Origin: Microbulbifer rhizosphaerae
GTDB lineage: Bacteria > Pseudomonadota > Gammaproteobacteria > Pseudomonadales > Cellvibrionaceae
Direction: 5' to 3'
Assembly: GCF_014191725.1 (NCBI RefSeq)
Contig: NZ_JACHWZ010000013.1
Location: 1-64,000, forward strand
Length of the DNA: 64,000 nucleotides
Position numbers and translations under genes: made by a program. This document shows, in pieces, positions 7,795 through 17,079 of this stretch. Numbering within the stretch: position 1 is the stretch's first letter; each line of letters begins with the position of its first letter. The notes beneath the pieces are model-generated. The model was not told the origin of the DNA. It searched no databases and saw only the letters and a program-made list of their open reading frames with translations.

Positions 7795-10317
7795 TCAGCC
7801 GCAACTAATATCCGCGTCGATATTTTCCACCACGCGAATATGGTGCAGGGAGATATCCAGCTCGCCGTCGCTGGACAGGTAGAAAGGAGACAACACCATA
7901 TCCAGTTGTGCGCCCTCGGCGGCGAGGCATTGCAGGGCTACGGATATGGTGCGCCACTGGCCGGGTTCGGCGTTCTTCAATAATTCGTTGATGGGTTGGG
8001 TGGCGCCGCAGTCGGTGCCGCAGTTGATGCCCAGTTGCACCCGGCCCGCGGGCGGGCGGTCCACTTTTATGTCGAACACCAGGGCGCCGCGCTTTTGCAG
8101 GTAGCCGGAAAGGTCGGTACGGCGGTTGGCATAGAAGCCGGCGCTGCCGGGGGTGCGCCATTGAAGGCGGCGGCTGTCTTCCTGCATGTCGCGGTCCACG
8201 GCGCGCACGCTGATGCCGTTCAGTTTTGCCACGCTGCTGGTTACCGCGAGACGGTTGTTCTGCGCATCGGCGATTTCCAGGCTCCAGGGGTCCAGGGGGC
8301 GGCCGTCGAAGATGTCGAGTTGCTGCGCGGTGTCGCGGGGGGTGAGTCCGCTCTCTTCCGGCAGCTGTGCCAGGGCGCCTTCGTCGGCGTAGCCGAGGCC
8401 GTGCCCGAGTGTGAACAGGGCTTCCCCGCCCGCCGCCAGGGGTTGGGTGTCCTTGGGCCAGGTGAAAGGCAGGCGGCCGACGAAGTCGTATTGAATGCCG
8501 CCCTCGAGGTCGCGGAACAGTACGTCGGCCACGCCGCCGCCTTCGGTACCCGGTTGCCAGATGGCGACGAAGGCGTCGGAGGCGTTGATCTCCCGGTTGA
8601 CCCACAGGGGGCGGCCGGAGATGAACAGGGATACCACGGGGATGCTCTGCGCTTTCAGTTGCCGCAGCAGTTGCAGGTCGGCTTCGGAGTCGTAGGCCAG
8701 GTTGGGAATATCTCCCTGCATTTCCGCGTAGGGGTCTTCGCCGAATACGACGATGGCGACGTCCGGGGCTGTATCGGGATCGTCCTCGAAGCTGCCGTCT
8801 TCGCTCAGCGCCGCGTGCCCGCCGGCACTCTGTACCGTTGCGGCAATGCCCTGGTAGATAGAGGTAGCGCCGGGGAAATCGCTGTTGCTGTTGCCGGTGC
8901 CCTGCCAGGAGATACTCCAGCCGCCGGATTGCTTACCGATATTGTGGGCGCCGTCGCCGGCCACCAGCACCCGGCTGTTGCGCGCAAGCGGCAGCAGCTC
9001 GCCGTTGTTTTTAAGCAATACCAGGGATTCGCGCACTGCCCGACGGGCGATGGCCCGGTGTTCCTGGGCGCCGACCACGCTGCGGTCTCCGGCCAGCGGG
9101 CGCGCGGAGGGCGGGCCGGCTTCGAACAGGCCGGCGCGCAGCTTGACGCGCAGGATGCGGCGCACGGCATCGTCCAGCCGCGCGCGGGGGATTTCACCGC
9201 TTTTCACTTGCGCGAGGGTATTCGCGTACAGTTGCTTCCAACTGGCGTCCGGGGCCATAAACATGTCCAGGCCGGCGTTGATGGACTGCGGGCAGCTCAC
9301 CCGCGAGCAGCCGCTGACAAATTCGTGACCGTTCCAGTCCCCCACTACGAAGCCGTCGAAGCCCATTTTGTTCTTAAGCACTTCGGTGAGCAGGTAGCGG
9401 TGGCCGTGCAGCTTTTCGCCCTGCCAACTGCTGAAGGAGGCCATCACTGTCTGCACGCCCGCTTCGATGGCGGCGAAGTAGCCGGGGGCGTGGATTTCCA
9501 GCAGTTCCTGTTCGCTAATGGCGGCATCGCCGCGGTCTACGCCGTCCAGGGTACCGCCGTCGGCGATGAAATGTTTGGCGGTGGCGATGATGTGCCCCGC
9601 GCGCAGGAAGTCTTCACTTTTCGCCGCGCCCTGCAAACCCTCCACCGCGGCGGCGCCGAATCGGGCCACCAGTTGCGGATCTTCGCTGTAGGCTTCGTAG
9701 CTGCGGCCCCAGCGGATGTCCCGCGCCACCGCAAGGGTGGGGGAGAAGTTCCAGTCGATGCCGGTGGCCGCCACTTCACGGGCGGTGGCACGGGTGATCT
9801 CACGCACCAGTTGCGGATTGCGGGTGGCGCCGAGTCCGATGTTGTGGGGGAAGAGAGTGGCCCCGACCACGTTGTTGTGGCCGTGCACCGCGTCCGTGCC
9901 CCAGATCACCGGGATGGGCAGGCCGCCGTCGCCGGTGTCCATGGAGGCGTGGTAGAAGGTATCGGCCAGCGCCACCCAGTCTTCCACTTCGGCGTATTTG
10001 TTGTTGCCGGGGAAGGCGCCCCCGCCGTTCAGGATCGCTCCCAGGTGGTAGTTTTTGACATCTTCCGGGGTAACTTCCTTGAGCTCCGCCTGAATCAGCT
10101 GGCCCACTTTGTGCTCCGCGGTCATGCGCGCGAGCAGGGCTTCTATTCGCTGCTCCAGCGCTTCGTCGCGGGCGGCGCGGCTGGCGATCTTCGGCCAGGG
10201 GACCGGTGCCTGCCCTTGCGCCAACCGCATTTCCTGGGCCGGCTTTTCGCCGCAGCCCCCCAGGCCCGCCGCCAGCAACAGGCCGGCGCAGGCGCTCCAC
10301 AATCGATTCATGGTCAT
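7795..10317 (-). CDS. GH3 exo-beta-glucosidase, lipoprotein
   Basis: About 840 residues. The N-terminus is a lipoprotein signal ending in GLGGCGEK, so it is predicted to be membrane-anchored. The GH3 barrel holds VIWGTDAVHGHNN, KHFIADGGT and FDGFVVGDWNG, whose Asp is the expected nucleophile. The second GH3 domain follows (RESLVLLKNNGELLPL, VVFGEDPYAE, plus LPFTWPKD near its end), then a C-terminal galactose-binding-like ExoP region of about 170 residues. This resembles exo-1,4/1,3-beta-glucosidases of the ExoP type. The neighbouring GH16 laminarinase suggests it trims laminari-oligosaccharides to glucose. I chose the ATG at 10317; GTG at 10320 and ATG at 10311 are alternatives. Confidence 0.9.
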   Translation of the reverse strand: MTMNRLWSACAGLLLAAGLGGCGEKPAQEMRLAQGQAPVPWPKIASRAARDEALEQRIEALLARMTAEHKVGQLIQAELKEVTPEDVKNYHLGAILNGGGAFPGNNKYAEVEDWVALADTFYHASMDTGDGGLPIPVIWGTDAVHGHNNVVGATLFPHNIGLGATRNPQLVREITRATAREVAATGIDWNFSPTLAVARDIRWGRSYEAYSEDPQLVARFGAAAVEGLQGAAKSEDFLRAGHIIATAKHFIADGGTLDGVDRGDAAISEQELLEIHAPGYFAAIEAGVQTVMASFSSWQGEKLHGHRYLLTEVLKNKMGFDGFVVGDWNGHEFVSGCSRVSCPQSINAGLDMFMAPDASWKQLYANTLAQVKSGEIPRARLDDAVRRILRVKLRAGLFEAGPPSARPLAGDRSVVGAQEHRAIARRAVRESLVLLKNNGELLPLARNSRVLVAGDGAHNIGKQSGGWSISWQGTGNSNSDFPGATSIYQGIAATVQSAGGHAALSEDGSFEDDPDTAPDVAIVVFGEDPYAEMQGDIPNLAYDSEADLQLLRQLKAQSIPVVSLFISGRPLWVNREINASDAFVAIWQPGTEGGGVADVLFRDLEGGIQYDFVGRLPFTWPKDTQPLAAGGEALFTLGHGLGYADEGALAQLPEESGLTPRDTAQQLDIFDGRPLDPWSLEIADAQNNRLAVTSSVAKLNGISVRAVDRDMQEDSRRLQWRTPGSAGFYANRRTDLSGYLQKRGALVFDIKVDRPPAGRVQLGINCGTDCGATQPINELLKNAEPGQWRTISVALQCLAAEGAQLDMVLSPFYLSSDGELDISLHHIRVVENIDADISCG

Positions 10318-10470
10318 CACGTAAACCCCCGCTGACTTTTATTGGTTTTCATCAGCGGGAGTCTCAACTGTCCCCTCTCATCAGTCGTCCCACTTTGATG
10401 CGGGGCGGCAAGGTGGCGCATTTCACCTTCTGCCCCGGGCGGACGGGAAATGGGACTCCCGGGGAGATCA

Positions 10471-11529
10471 CTAAGGGGAAGCGACGCGCTTAGCTTCCAG
10501 GCCGGGGTTGTGCACGAAAGCGCCATCGGTGCTGGCGCAGCCCTTGCCGGTGGCGAAATCGATGGTGCATTGATAGACGCGCACATAGTCGATTTCGAAT
10601 TGTTGCGGGAAGACGCTCTCGTCGATGCCGGTGTCGTTGACATTGCTCGGCCAGTCGCCGCCCACCGCGAAGTTCAGGATCAGGTGAAATGCCTGGTCGA
10701 AGGGTGCGTTGGAATTGCCCGGAGCCGTGGTGGAGTACCAGCCGTCGCTGGTCTGGGTGGCGTAGTGGTCGCCGTCCAGGTACCAGCGGATTTCTCCTTC
10801 TTCCCATTCGACGGCATATTCGTGAAAGCCGTCCGCGGGATTGATGCCGCCGGGCAGGCGGTAAGCTTCGCCGGAATAGACGTTGCCGGGCCAGGGACCG
10901 CCGTAGTGCAGGGTGCCGTGTATCTGATCTTCACCACCCACTTTCAGGTTGACCGCTTCCATGATGTCGATTTCGCCGGAGCCCGCCCAGCCGCCGTAGA
11001 CCCATTCGCTGGGCAGCATCCAGAATGCCGGCCAGGTGCCCTGCCCCTGTGGCAGTTTTGCCCGCATTTCGAAGCGGCCGTATTTCCAGTCACCCAGTCC
11101 CTTGGTGCGCAGACGCGCGGAAGTATAGGTACCACTGGCTGAGGTGTCGTCGGGATCGTAATTCGGGTCGTCGTCCGTGACACCGGGGCCTACGGCATCC
11201 TTGCGAATGGCCTTGATGTGCAGCAGGTCGCCGGCAACCCAGGAGTTTTCCGGATCGTCCACATAGCACTGGGCTTCATTGTTGCCGCCACCCATGCAGT
11301 TGCGCTCGTGAGTCCATTTTTCGCTGTCGATGGCATCGCCGGAAAATTCGTCCTGCCACACCAGGCAGTAACCGGAACTGAGCGGGTCTTCCAGGCAGCG
11401 TTCGGGGCGGGTGTTTATCGGCGGATCTACCGGACCGGTGTCGTCGTTATCCGAGCCGCCATCACCGCCACAAGCGGCTGCAGCCATTGCTAATCCGAGT
11501 GCAGTTGTTCTGAATAGGAATCTGGACAT
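10471..11529 (-). CDS. GH16 laminarinase-type endo-beta-glucanase, lipoprotein
   Basis: 352 residues. The signal peptide ends in AAAACGGDGG, giving a lipoprotein Cys. A short Asp/Pro linker leads to a complete GH16 jelly roll: LVWQDEFSG at the start, RFEMRAKLPQGQGTWPAFWM, the catalytic GEIDIMEAVN (Glu nucleophile, Asp, Glu acid/base), FHEYAVEWEEGEIRWYLDG, and an FEIDYVRVYQ final strand. The EIDIME spacing is that of bacterial laminarinases (endo-beta-1,3-glucanases). No binding module is visible. It lies 150 bp upstream of GH3 in the same direction; that gap holds an inverted repeat at about 10327-10361. Confidence 0.92.
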   Translation of the reverse strand: MSRFLFRTTALGLAMAAAACGGDGGSDNDDTGPVDPPINTRPERCLEDPLSSGYCLVWQDEFSGDAIDSEKWTHERNCMGGGNNEAQCYVDDPENSWVAGDLLHIKAIRKDAVGPGVTDDDPNYDPDDTSASGTYTSARLRTKGLGDWKYGRFEMRAKLPQGQGTWPAFWMLPSEWVYGGWAGSGEIDIMEAVNLKVGGEDQIHGTLHYGGPWPGNVYSGEAYRLPGGINPADGFHEYAVEWEEGEIRWYLDGDHYATQTSDGWYSTTAPGNSNAPFDQAFHLILNFAVGGDWPSNVNDTGIDESVFPQQFEIDYVRVYQCTIDFATGKGCASTDGAFVHNPGLEAKRVASP

Positions 11530-11856
11530 CGCTGTATTCTCATTGCATGGTTATTGTTTTTCGATCTCTCGCGTCTCGCATCTCCCGCGCTCTTGGGAGA
11601 GCAGTTTTTTGGTAACTGCTCCCCCTGTAGGAGCCTGCTTGCAGGCGAAAAATGGTGAGCCTTGCCCCACCGGTTATTCGCCTGCAAGCAGGCTCCTACA
11701 GGGGATCATCAGGGCTCCTGGTTTCGAGGGGCGAGTAGCTACGTTTTTTTAACTGTGAAGCACAAAAATGTCGCCCCACATTGGGAAATCACTCAAGGTG
11801 GGCCGCAATTTCCAGTTTGTAGATTTGGTACAGGATGAGACGATTACAGGTAGAAA
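11530..11856. other. Intergenic spacer with REP doublet
   Basis: No gene seen. It holds a short hairpin (11581-11600, TCTCCC/GGGAGA arms) and a REP-type doublet (listed separately). The spacer separates the DUF1111 gene stop from the GH16 start and must contain the GH16 promoter if that gene is transcribed independently. Confidence 0.6.
11621..11704. repeat. REP-like inverted doublet (CTGTAGGAGCCTGCTTGCAG family)
   Basis: Two facing copies of a roughly 25-bp palindromic unit, CTGTAGGAGCCTGCTTGCAG...GCGAA and its reverse complement, around a 34-bp centre. Related copies lie at 16927-17047, 30519-30588 and 56844-56876. Confidence 0.85.
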
Positions 11857-13962
11857 TTATAGAGAGCCGAGAAAGTTCAACAGATCCTGCTTTTCGGAAG
11901 CCGACAATCCCTGATAGCCGTCATTGGCAGCTTGCCCTTCACCGCCGTGCCACAAAATGGCCTCTTCGATGGAGCGCGCGCGGCCGTCATGGAGATAGCT
12001 GTGCTCCGGCGTACAGATTTCATTCCCTTGCCCGCCGATCGGGTTTTCCACCCCACCGGTGACACAGGCGGAAAGCCCCAGCCCCCACAGCGGCGGTGTA
12101 CGCCACTCGGCACCGCTGGCCTCGCCTTCACCGAGGTTATCCGCGAGTCCGGGGCCCATGTCGTGCAGCAACAGGTCAGTATACGGGTGAATGGTCTGAT
12201 TGCGCAGTTCCGCCAGGGGATGGTGTTCGCTGGTCTGGTGGGTTGGTGTATGGCAGTCGGCGCAACCGACATTCGTGAATAATTGCTCACCGTTTTGCAC
12301 CGAAGGACTGTCGTAATCACGCTGCGGGCGGACTCCCAGCAGAGAAATGTACTTGGTCAGATCCGCCAGATGTTGATCGGCGAGTTCCGCGCCGCTCGTA
12401 CCGCAATCGTTTTGGCTGCTGCCACAATCCGGTTCGGGAAAAACGGAAGTGAGTATCCCCATATCGGTATTAAAAGCGCGAGCCAGTTGGTGTCGAATAC
12501 TTGCTGTTCCGGCTTTCCAGCCGAAGCGGCCGAGTCGGGTGTCCCCGGTCTCCGGATCCAGAACGCGATTGGCCCGCCCGGAAATACCGTCCCCATCGCT
12601 GTCCTCCGGGTCTGCCTGCGCCAGAATCGCGGATTCCCGAATAGCCTCCAGCAGGCCCATGCCTACTAAATTGGGGGCAATGCGTGCGGAGAAACGCTCG
12701 GGTGTCACGCCGGTAAAGGCGTAATTCGGCGAGCGCAGTCCGTTCTGCTCGGTCCAGTAGACGATGGATACACTGCCCTCGCTGACGGCGCCGTCTCTCG
12801 CCTTGGGCTGCAGTACAGAGCCGAGGTAGGGATCGGGATTACCATTGGTATCGGCCACCTTGAACACCCACTTGTCCAGTGGCTCGCCCACGGGCGCTGC
12901 TGCCGCGCGACCGTTGCGCTCGTGGCAGCTGGCACAACTGCTGTTGATATGGTGCGGGCCGGCCAATCCCACCATTTCCGTAAACACGGGATTCTCGATC
13001 GGGCGCTCATCGTGTCGGCCATCCACTGCGGAGCTGTGCAATACGCGGCGACCGAGAACAAATGGCTGGGCATTTTCGTACCCCAGGTTGGTCGCCATCT
13101 GCATAAAGTGGTTGTCGGTCTCTCCTGACGTCAGTGCGTGAATGGTGGTATCCCCACCCAACCAGGCGCGCTCCGGAATCTTGAAGGAATCCTTGATGCC
13201 GCCAAATGGCGTTGTGCCACCGACATCCCAGGGCACCAGTCCCTCACCGACAATGTACAGGGAAGTCGTACCGTAATAATTGGCGCGCCCGTTGGGTACG
13301 CTGGGGTCCAGGAACTGGCTGAGTTCAAATTCCAGTTTGTCGCCAATCTGAATGGAACGATTCTCCCGGCAATTGAAACTGCGGACCTTGTAATAATTGA
13401 AATCGTCGATCACTTGCATGACGCCGTTGTCACAGTACTCGGCGACGGTGCCGACACCGCGGTAGAACCAGCGATTCTCCGCCTCGGTGTCACTCAATCG
13501 AAATTGAGTGCGCACATTCATTCTCACCGTGTCACCGCCTTTGGCGACTTCGTCGATAATTTCAATGGAAGCCGTTCGGTCTTCCCAGTAAAAGCTCAGG
13601 TAATGATCGTATGCCTGAAAGTGATCTTCCTTCGCATGACGGTCCCGGGCGCGATCAGAGAAGCGGGTGATCAAAGCGGTTTCGGTCTCGTACTGGATGG
13701 CCGGTTCAAGCGGTGTGCTTCCGTCGTACAGGGGAACGATATTGCCCAGATCGGGCGAGCCACCGGAAGGTGAGCTGCTGCTGGACGAACCACCTGAAGA
13801 ACTGCTGGAACTACTGGAGCTGCTCGCGCCGTCGGAACTGCCAGAGCCGCTCGCCGGGGCTGGTGAAGCGGCCTGAGGCGCTTCCTGTCCCCCGGACGTC
13901 TCCTGGCGACCGCAGCCCATCGCCAGCGCGGCTATAAGCAATGCAACGGTCATTGTTTTCAT
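11857..13962 (-). CDS. Di-heme DUF1111 oxidoreductase-like lipoprotein with extra N-terminal domain
   Basis: About 701 residues. Lipoprotein signal MKTMTVALLIAALAMGCGRQ, then a linker rich in Ser and Gly, then roughly 200 residues of an unrecognised, probably beta-rich domain, then a DUF1111 region. Two c-type heme motifs are present, CASCH and CADCH. The family is related to di-heme peroxidases and is found beside polysaccharide genes in many marine bacteria, but its reaction is not settled. I chose ATG 13962 because it starts the lipoprotein signal and has GGAG upstream; the open frame runs back to 14031, into the halogenase gene. It sits between GH16 and a halogenase, all in one direction. 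Confidence 0.85.
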   Translation of the reverse strand: MKTMTVALLIAALAMGCGRQETSGGQEAPQAASPAPASGSGSSDGASSSSSSSSSSGGSSSSSSPSGGSPDLGNIVPLYDGSTPLEPAIQYETETALITRFSDRARDRHAKEDHFQAYDHYLSFYWEDRTASIEIIDEVAKGGDTVRMNVRTQFRLSDTEAENRWFYRGVGTVAEYCDNGVMQVIDDFNYYKVRSFNCRENRSIQIGDKLEFELSQFLDPSVPNGRANYYGTTSLYIVGEGLVPWDVGGTTPFGGIKDSFKIPERAWLGGDTTIHALTSGETDNHFMQMATNLGYENAQPFVLGRRVLHSSAVDGRHDERPIENPVFTEMVGLAGPHHINSSCASCHERNGRAAAAPVGEPLDKWVFKVADTNGNPDPYLGSVLQPKARDGAVSEGSVSIVYWTEQNGLRSPNYAFTGVTPERFSARIAPNLVGMGLLEAIRESAILAQADPEDSDGDGISGRANRVLDPETGDTRLGRFGWKAGTASIRHQLARAFNTDMGILTSVFPEPDCGSSQNDCGTSGAELADQHLADLTKYISLLGVRPQRDYDSPSVQNGEQLFTNVGCADCHTPTHQTSEHHPLAELRNQTIHPYTDLLLHDMGPGLADNLGEGEASGAEWRTPPLWGLGLSACVTGGVENPIGGQGNEICTPEHSYLHDGRARSIEEAILWHGGEGQAANDGYQGLSASEKQDLLNFLGSL

Positions 13963-14011
13963 TATCGATACTTCTCCGAAAGCCTTTCTTACCCGATGCA
14001 GCTCCGGATAC

Positions 14012-15505
14012 TTATCCGGTCCGCCGTACACTGTCGGGCAACAGGCCGGCCAGATAGGCGTTATGGTCCTTGAGGCGGGCCATCTTGCTGTCCACTTCCG
14101 CCTTGACCTGGCCGATAAAATCCGCGAGCTCCCGCTCGGGCATGGTGTCCACCAGTGAGTGGTAGCGCTCGGGCATCAGTCCCTGGCCCAACATCACCTG
14201 CTGCCAGGAATCCACGAACAATTCGTTATCCGCGCGGAATACGTGGCCGGTTTCGCGGAACATATCGATTTTGGTGGCGAGGCTGTCGGGGATGCTCATC
14301 TGCCGGCAGTGGCGCCAGAAGTCGGTGTCCGTCCGCTCGGTTACCTTGTAGTGCAGGATGATGAAATCGCGGATGCGCTCCATATCGAAATCCGCCTGGC
14401 GGTTGAATTCGTCCACCTCCACCTGGCGGATCTCGGTCTGCGGAAAGAAGCGCAGGAAGCGCACTATGTTCTGCTGGATCAGGTGGATACTGGTGGATTC
14501 CAGCGGTTCCAGGAAACCGCTGGACAGGCCGACGGCGAGGCAGTTCCTGTGCCACTGTTTGCGCCGGCGGCCGGTCTGGAATTTGATCAGCAGGGGATCG
14601 GTGAGCTGGTCACCTTCAATGTTGGTCAGCAGTTGTTCGCGCGCCGATTCGTCGTTTTGATAACTGCTGGCGTAGACCAGGCCGTTGCCCACCCGGTGCT
14701 GCAGGGGAATGCGCCACTGCCAGGCGCTCTCCCGCGCGATGGAGCGGGTGAAGGGAACCGGTGGCTCAACGGCCTTGGTCTGCACCGCCACCGCGCTGTC
14801 GCAGGGCAGCCAGTGGGACCAGGATTCGAAGCCCGTGTGCAGGGCTTTTTCGATCAGCAGCGCGCGCATGCCCGTGCAGTCGATAAAAAAGTCGCCGTCC
14901 AGCTCCCGACCCGAGTCCAGTTTGAGCGCGCGGATATAGCCGGTGTCCGGGTGCAGATTTACCTCGGAGATTTTTCCCTCCACCCGCTTGACACCGAAGC
15001 CTTCACTGAATTCGCGCAGAAAAACCGCGTAGCGGCTGGCGTCCAGATGGAAGGCGTAGTTAAGGCCGTTGTTGGGCAGGTGGGAAAATTTGTGGGCCTC
15101 GGCGGCGCGCCGCTCCAGGCAATATTCACCGAAATCGCCGGCCAGCCCCAGTTGCCGCGCGCGTAGCCAGAAGTGCTGGAAACCGCAGGCCCAGCAGTCC
15201 CGGCCGGTGACGCCGAAGGCGTGCATATAGTTCTCGCCCCGATCGCGCCAGTTCTCGAAGCGAATGCCCAGCTTGTAGGTGCCCTGGGTGGCGGCGAGGA
15301 ATTCCGCCTCGTCGATGCCCAGCAGCCGGTGAAAAAATACCAGGGTGGGAATGGTGGCCTCGCCGACGCCGATGGTACCGATGGACTCGGATTCCACCAG
15401 GGTGATCTCCAGTTCCCCGCCCATCAGTTTCGACAGGGCCGCGGCGGTCATCCAGCCGGCGGTGCCACCGCCGGCGATCACGATTTTTTTTATGGTTCGA
15501 CTCAT
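14012..15505 (-). CDS. Flavin-dependent halogenase (tryptophan-halogenase family)
   Basis: 497 residues, normal for the family. It has the FAD motif AGGGTAGWMTA near residue 12, GVGEATIPTL, the catalytic-lysine region TYKLGIRFENW, the family signature WQWRIPLQHR (WxWxIP) and SGFLEPLESTSIHL with the conserved Glu-Ser. All key residues of an active halogenase are present. Such enzymes beside TonB-dependent receptors (the biochemically studied BrvH belongs here) have unknown natural substrates. Neighbours are a DUF1111 protein downstream and a cupin-like protein plus receptor upstream, so it belongs to the laminarin locus. Confidence 0.88.
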   Translation of the reverse strand: MSRTIKKIVIAGGGTAGWMTAAALSKLMGGELEITLVESESIGTIGVGEATIPTLVFFHRLLGIDEAEFLAATQGTYKLGIRFENWRDRGENYMHAFGVTGRDCWACGFQHFWLRARQLGLAGDFGEYCLERRAAEAHKFSHLPNNGLNYAFHLDASRYAVFLREFSEGFGVKRVEGKISEVNLHPDTGYIRALKLDSGRELDGDFFIDCTGMRALLIEKALHTGFESWSHWLPCDSAVAVQTKAVEPPVPFTRSIARESAWQWRIPLQHRVGNGLVYASSYQNDESAREQLLTNIEGDQLTDPLLIKFQTGRRRKQWHRNCLAVGLSSGFLEPLESTSIHLIQQNIVRFLRFFPQTEIRQVEVDEFNRQADFDMERIRDFIILHYKVTERTDTDFWRHCRQMSIPDSLATKIDMFRETGHVFRADNELFVDSWQQVMLGQGLMPERYHSLVDTMPERELADFIGQVKAEVDSKMARLKDHNAYLAGLLPDSVRRTG

Positions 15506-15546
15506 CGCTACTCCCCTTTCGTCATCTGGCCATTCCGTGGCTTATT

Positions 15547-15744
15547 ACTCAAGTTTCGGGGTTCGGAGATGAGGCCGGGGGCTGGTACTTGGTAATGGGT
15601 GGCCAGCTGTGGGAGCCAGCCCTGCTGGCGAATAATGGCGTTGCCGTTTAGCACCGTCTTTTCGCCTGCGGGGCAGGCTCCCACAGCAGACACAGTGCAC
15701 GACCGGACGGCATGGTGCCTCGATCTGAACCCCGAAACTTGAGT
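15547..15744. mobile_element. MITE-like element 1 with 18-bp terminal inverted repeats
   Basis: Perfect 18-bp ends ACTCAAGTTTCGGGGTTC (15547-15564) and its reverse complement (15727-15744) enclose about 160 bp with no coding capacity, including a REP doublet (about 15607-15686). A second element with the same ends lies at 60563-60738. No target duplication is clear here. The right end touches the stop codon of the cupin-like gene. Confidence 0.7.
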
Positions 15745-15746
15745 CA

Positions 15747-16754
15747 TTACATCCGTTGCAGTTTATCTATTAATAATTTTTTCAGCCTTGCGGCCGCATC
15801 CCGGTCGAGATCGGCCAGGGGGCCGCGCCGCTCCGGCGGTATCTGCGCCGCGGCCTGCTCGCGTTTGACCACGAAGTGGTCGAACAGTTGCCCCCAGGCC
15901 TGCCTTTGCGCCTGCGGCAGGCCGCCGATGGCCAGCAGCGCGTGCATCAGCGCATCCTGCGGCAGGCCGGTCCAGGCCGGGGTGGAGCGCCACCAATAGT
16001 TCACCAGCAGGTTCAACTCGTCCAGCCCCTCCACCTGGTGCCACCACATGCTGGGCAGGTAGAGCAGGTCGCCGGGTGCCATCTCGGCCACCTGGGCCGC
16101 TTCGAGTGCCTCGCGGTAGCGCGGGAAGCGTTCGAAATCCGGCGCATGGAAGTCCACCAGGCTGACGACTTGGCCGGCGGGGGTGAAATCCAGCGGTCCC
16201 GGGTACAGGTTGGCCACCTGCTCCGGCGGGAACAGGGTGAAGCGGCGGCGCCCGGCCACCACGCAGGCCAGGTTGTTGGGCAGGTCGAAGTGCGCGGGGA
16301 TCAGCGAGCGGTTGCCGAACCACAGGGATACCAGCGGCTGGCAGTCCGGCAGCTCCAGGTCGTTGTGCGCCCGCAGGCCGGGCAGGTGGTGGTCGACGGG
16401 CCTCGAGCCCACGTAGCAGTGGTCGCCGCCGGTGGCCCTGCGCTCCAGTTCTTGCAGCGTCGGCAACAGCCGGCCGGTGGTGCGCTCGAAGTTGAAGCCA
16501 TCCATGGCGTCGTTGTAGAAGATGCGGCCCCGGGTTTCGACCTCGGCTCGAAATACCACCAGCGGGCGGCCCTGATCAAAGGGGGCCAGGTAGTCGCCCA
16601 GGCGCCCTGCTTTTGCCGCTTGCACCACGGGCCAGTGGGCCACGGCGCCCTTCATCAGCAAGGGTGTGGTGCGGTCGGCGATGGCGTCGGGCAGGCCGGT
16701 CTGGGTCACGTCGTCCCGGATTTCCACCGCGGGAATGAAATCCGGGTAGTTCAT
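15747..16754 (-). CDS. Cupin-like (JmjC-type) putative Fe(II)/2-oxoglutarate dioxygenase
   Basis: About 335 residues from ATG 16754 (MNYPDFIPAVEI); the open frame upstream to 16985 looks non-coding. The cupin_8 fold is indicated by PLLMKGAVAHWP, the metal-ligand pattern PAHFD (HxD) followed by NLACVVAGRRRFTLFPPEQ, and the distal His in GDLLYLPSMWWHQVEG. That is the full HxD...H facial triad. Family members hydroxylate or demethylate proteins; the substrate here is unknown. It lies between a halogenase and a TonB receptor, the usual company of this subfamily in marine Gram-negatives. Confidence 0.85.
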   Translation of the reverse strand: MNYPDFIPAVEIRDDVTQTGLPDAIADRTTPLLMKGAVAHWPVVQAAKAGRLGDYLAPFDQGRPLVVFRAEVETRGRIFYNDAMDGFNFERTTGRLLPTLQELERRATGGDHCYVGSRPVDHHLPGLRAHNDLELPDCQPLVSLWFGNRSLIPAHFDLPNNLACVVAGRRRFTLFPPEQVANLYPGPLDFTPAGQVVSLVDFHAPDFERFPRYREALEAAQVAEMAPGDLLYLPSMWWHQVEGLDELNLLVNYWWRSTPAWTGLPQDALMHALLAIGGLPQAQRQAWGQLFDHFVVKREQAAAQIPPERRGPLADLDRDAAARLKKLLIDKLQRM

Positions 16755-16840
16755 CCGGCCCGGTTCCGCTCGCCGGTCGGCACTGGAATTGATTTTGGTG
16801 ATGAAGCCTGCTGCATTGCAGATCCTCTCTCTCAACAAAT

Positions 16841-16869
16841 GCAAAAGGCGTGATCGCTCACGCCTTTTG
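16841..16869 (-). terminator. Rho-independent terminator hairpin
   Basis: GCAAAAGGCGTGA and TCACGCCTTTTGC form a perfect 13-bp stem around a 3-4 base loop, with A/T-rich stem ends that would work in both directions. Placed downstream of the TonB receptor gene (stop at 17080), it probably ends that transcript before the cupin-like gene. Confidence 0.7.
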
Positions 16870-16926
16870 CTTCCTGCAAGGTGGATGGCGGTTAACCGCA
16901 ATGCTGTTGAGGTAAGGCCCGGCACC

Positions 16927-17047
16927 CTGTAGGAGCCTGTTTGTGACCGCCATGGATGGCGGAAATGCAGATTTTGCAGGAGCAAAAATCTGCCAAGCGA
17001 ACAAGAACGGAACTCCGTAGCTGTTCGCCTGCAAGCAGGCTCCTACA
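16927..17047. repeat. REP-like doublet, diverged left unit
   Basis: CTGTAGGAGCCTG at the left and TTCGCCTGCAAGCAGGCTCC with TACA at the right face each other across about 85 bp. Same family as 11621-11704; the left unit has lost its palindromic second half. Confidence 0.65.
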
Positions 17048-17079
17048 AAAGAGGCCTGCGGCCAGTCCCCGACGACACC

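Larger units (their letters stand above)
16755..17079. other. Intergenic spacer with terminator hairpin and REP pair
   Basis: No gene seen. From the receptor stop towards the cupin-like gene it holds a diverged REP doublet (16927-17047) and a strong hairpin (16841-16869, listed separately). Confidence 0.6.

Noticed and set aside
7541-7804. 87-codon frame between leader repeat B and the GH3 gene
   Set aside because: It runs through the repeat and a GC-rich spacer, has no ribosome site and no family resemblance.
7996-10335. 779-codon open frame antisense to the GH3 gene
   Set aside because: The sense strand encodes a complete, motif-bearing GH3 enzyme; the antisense product has no recognisable motifs and is a by-product of high GC codon use.
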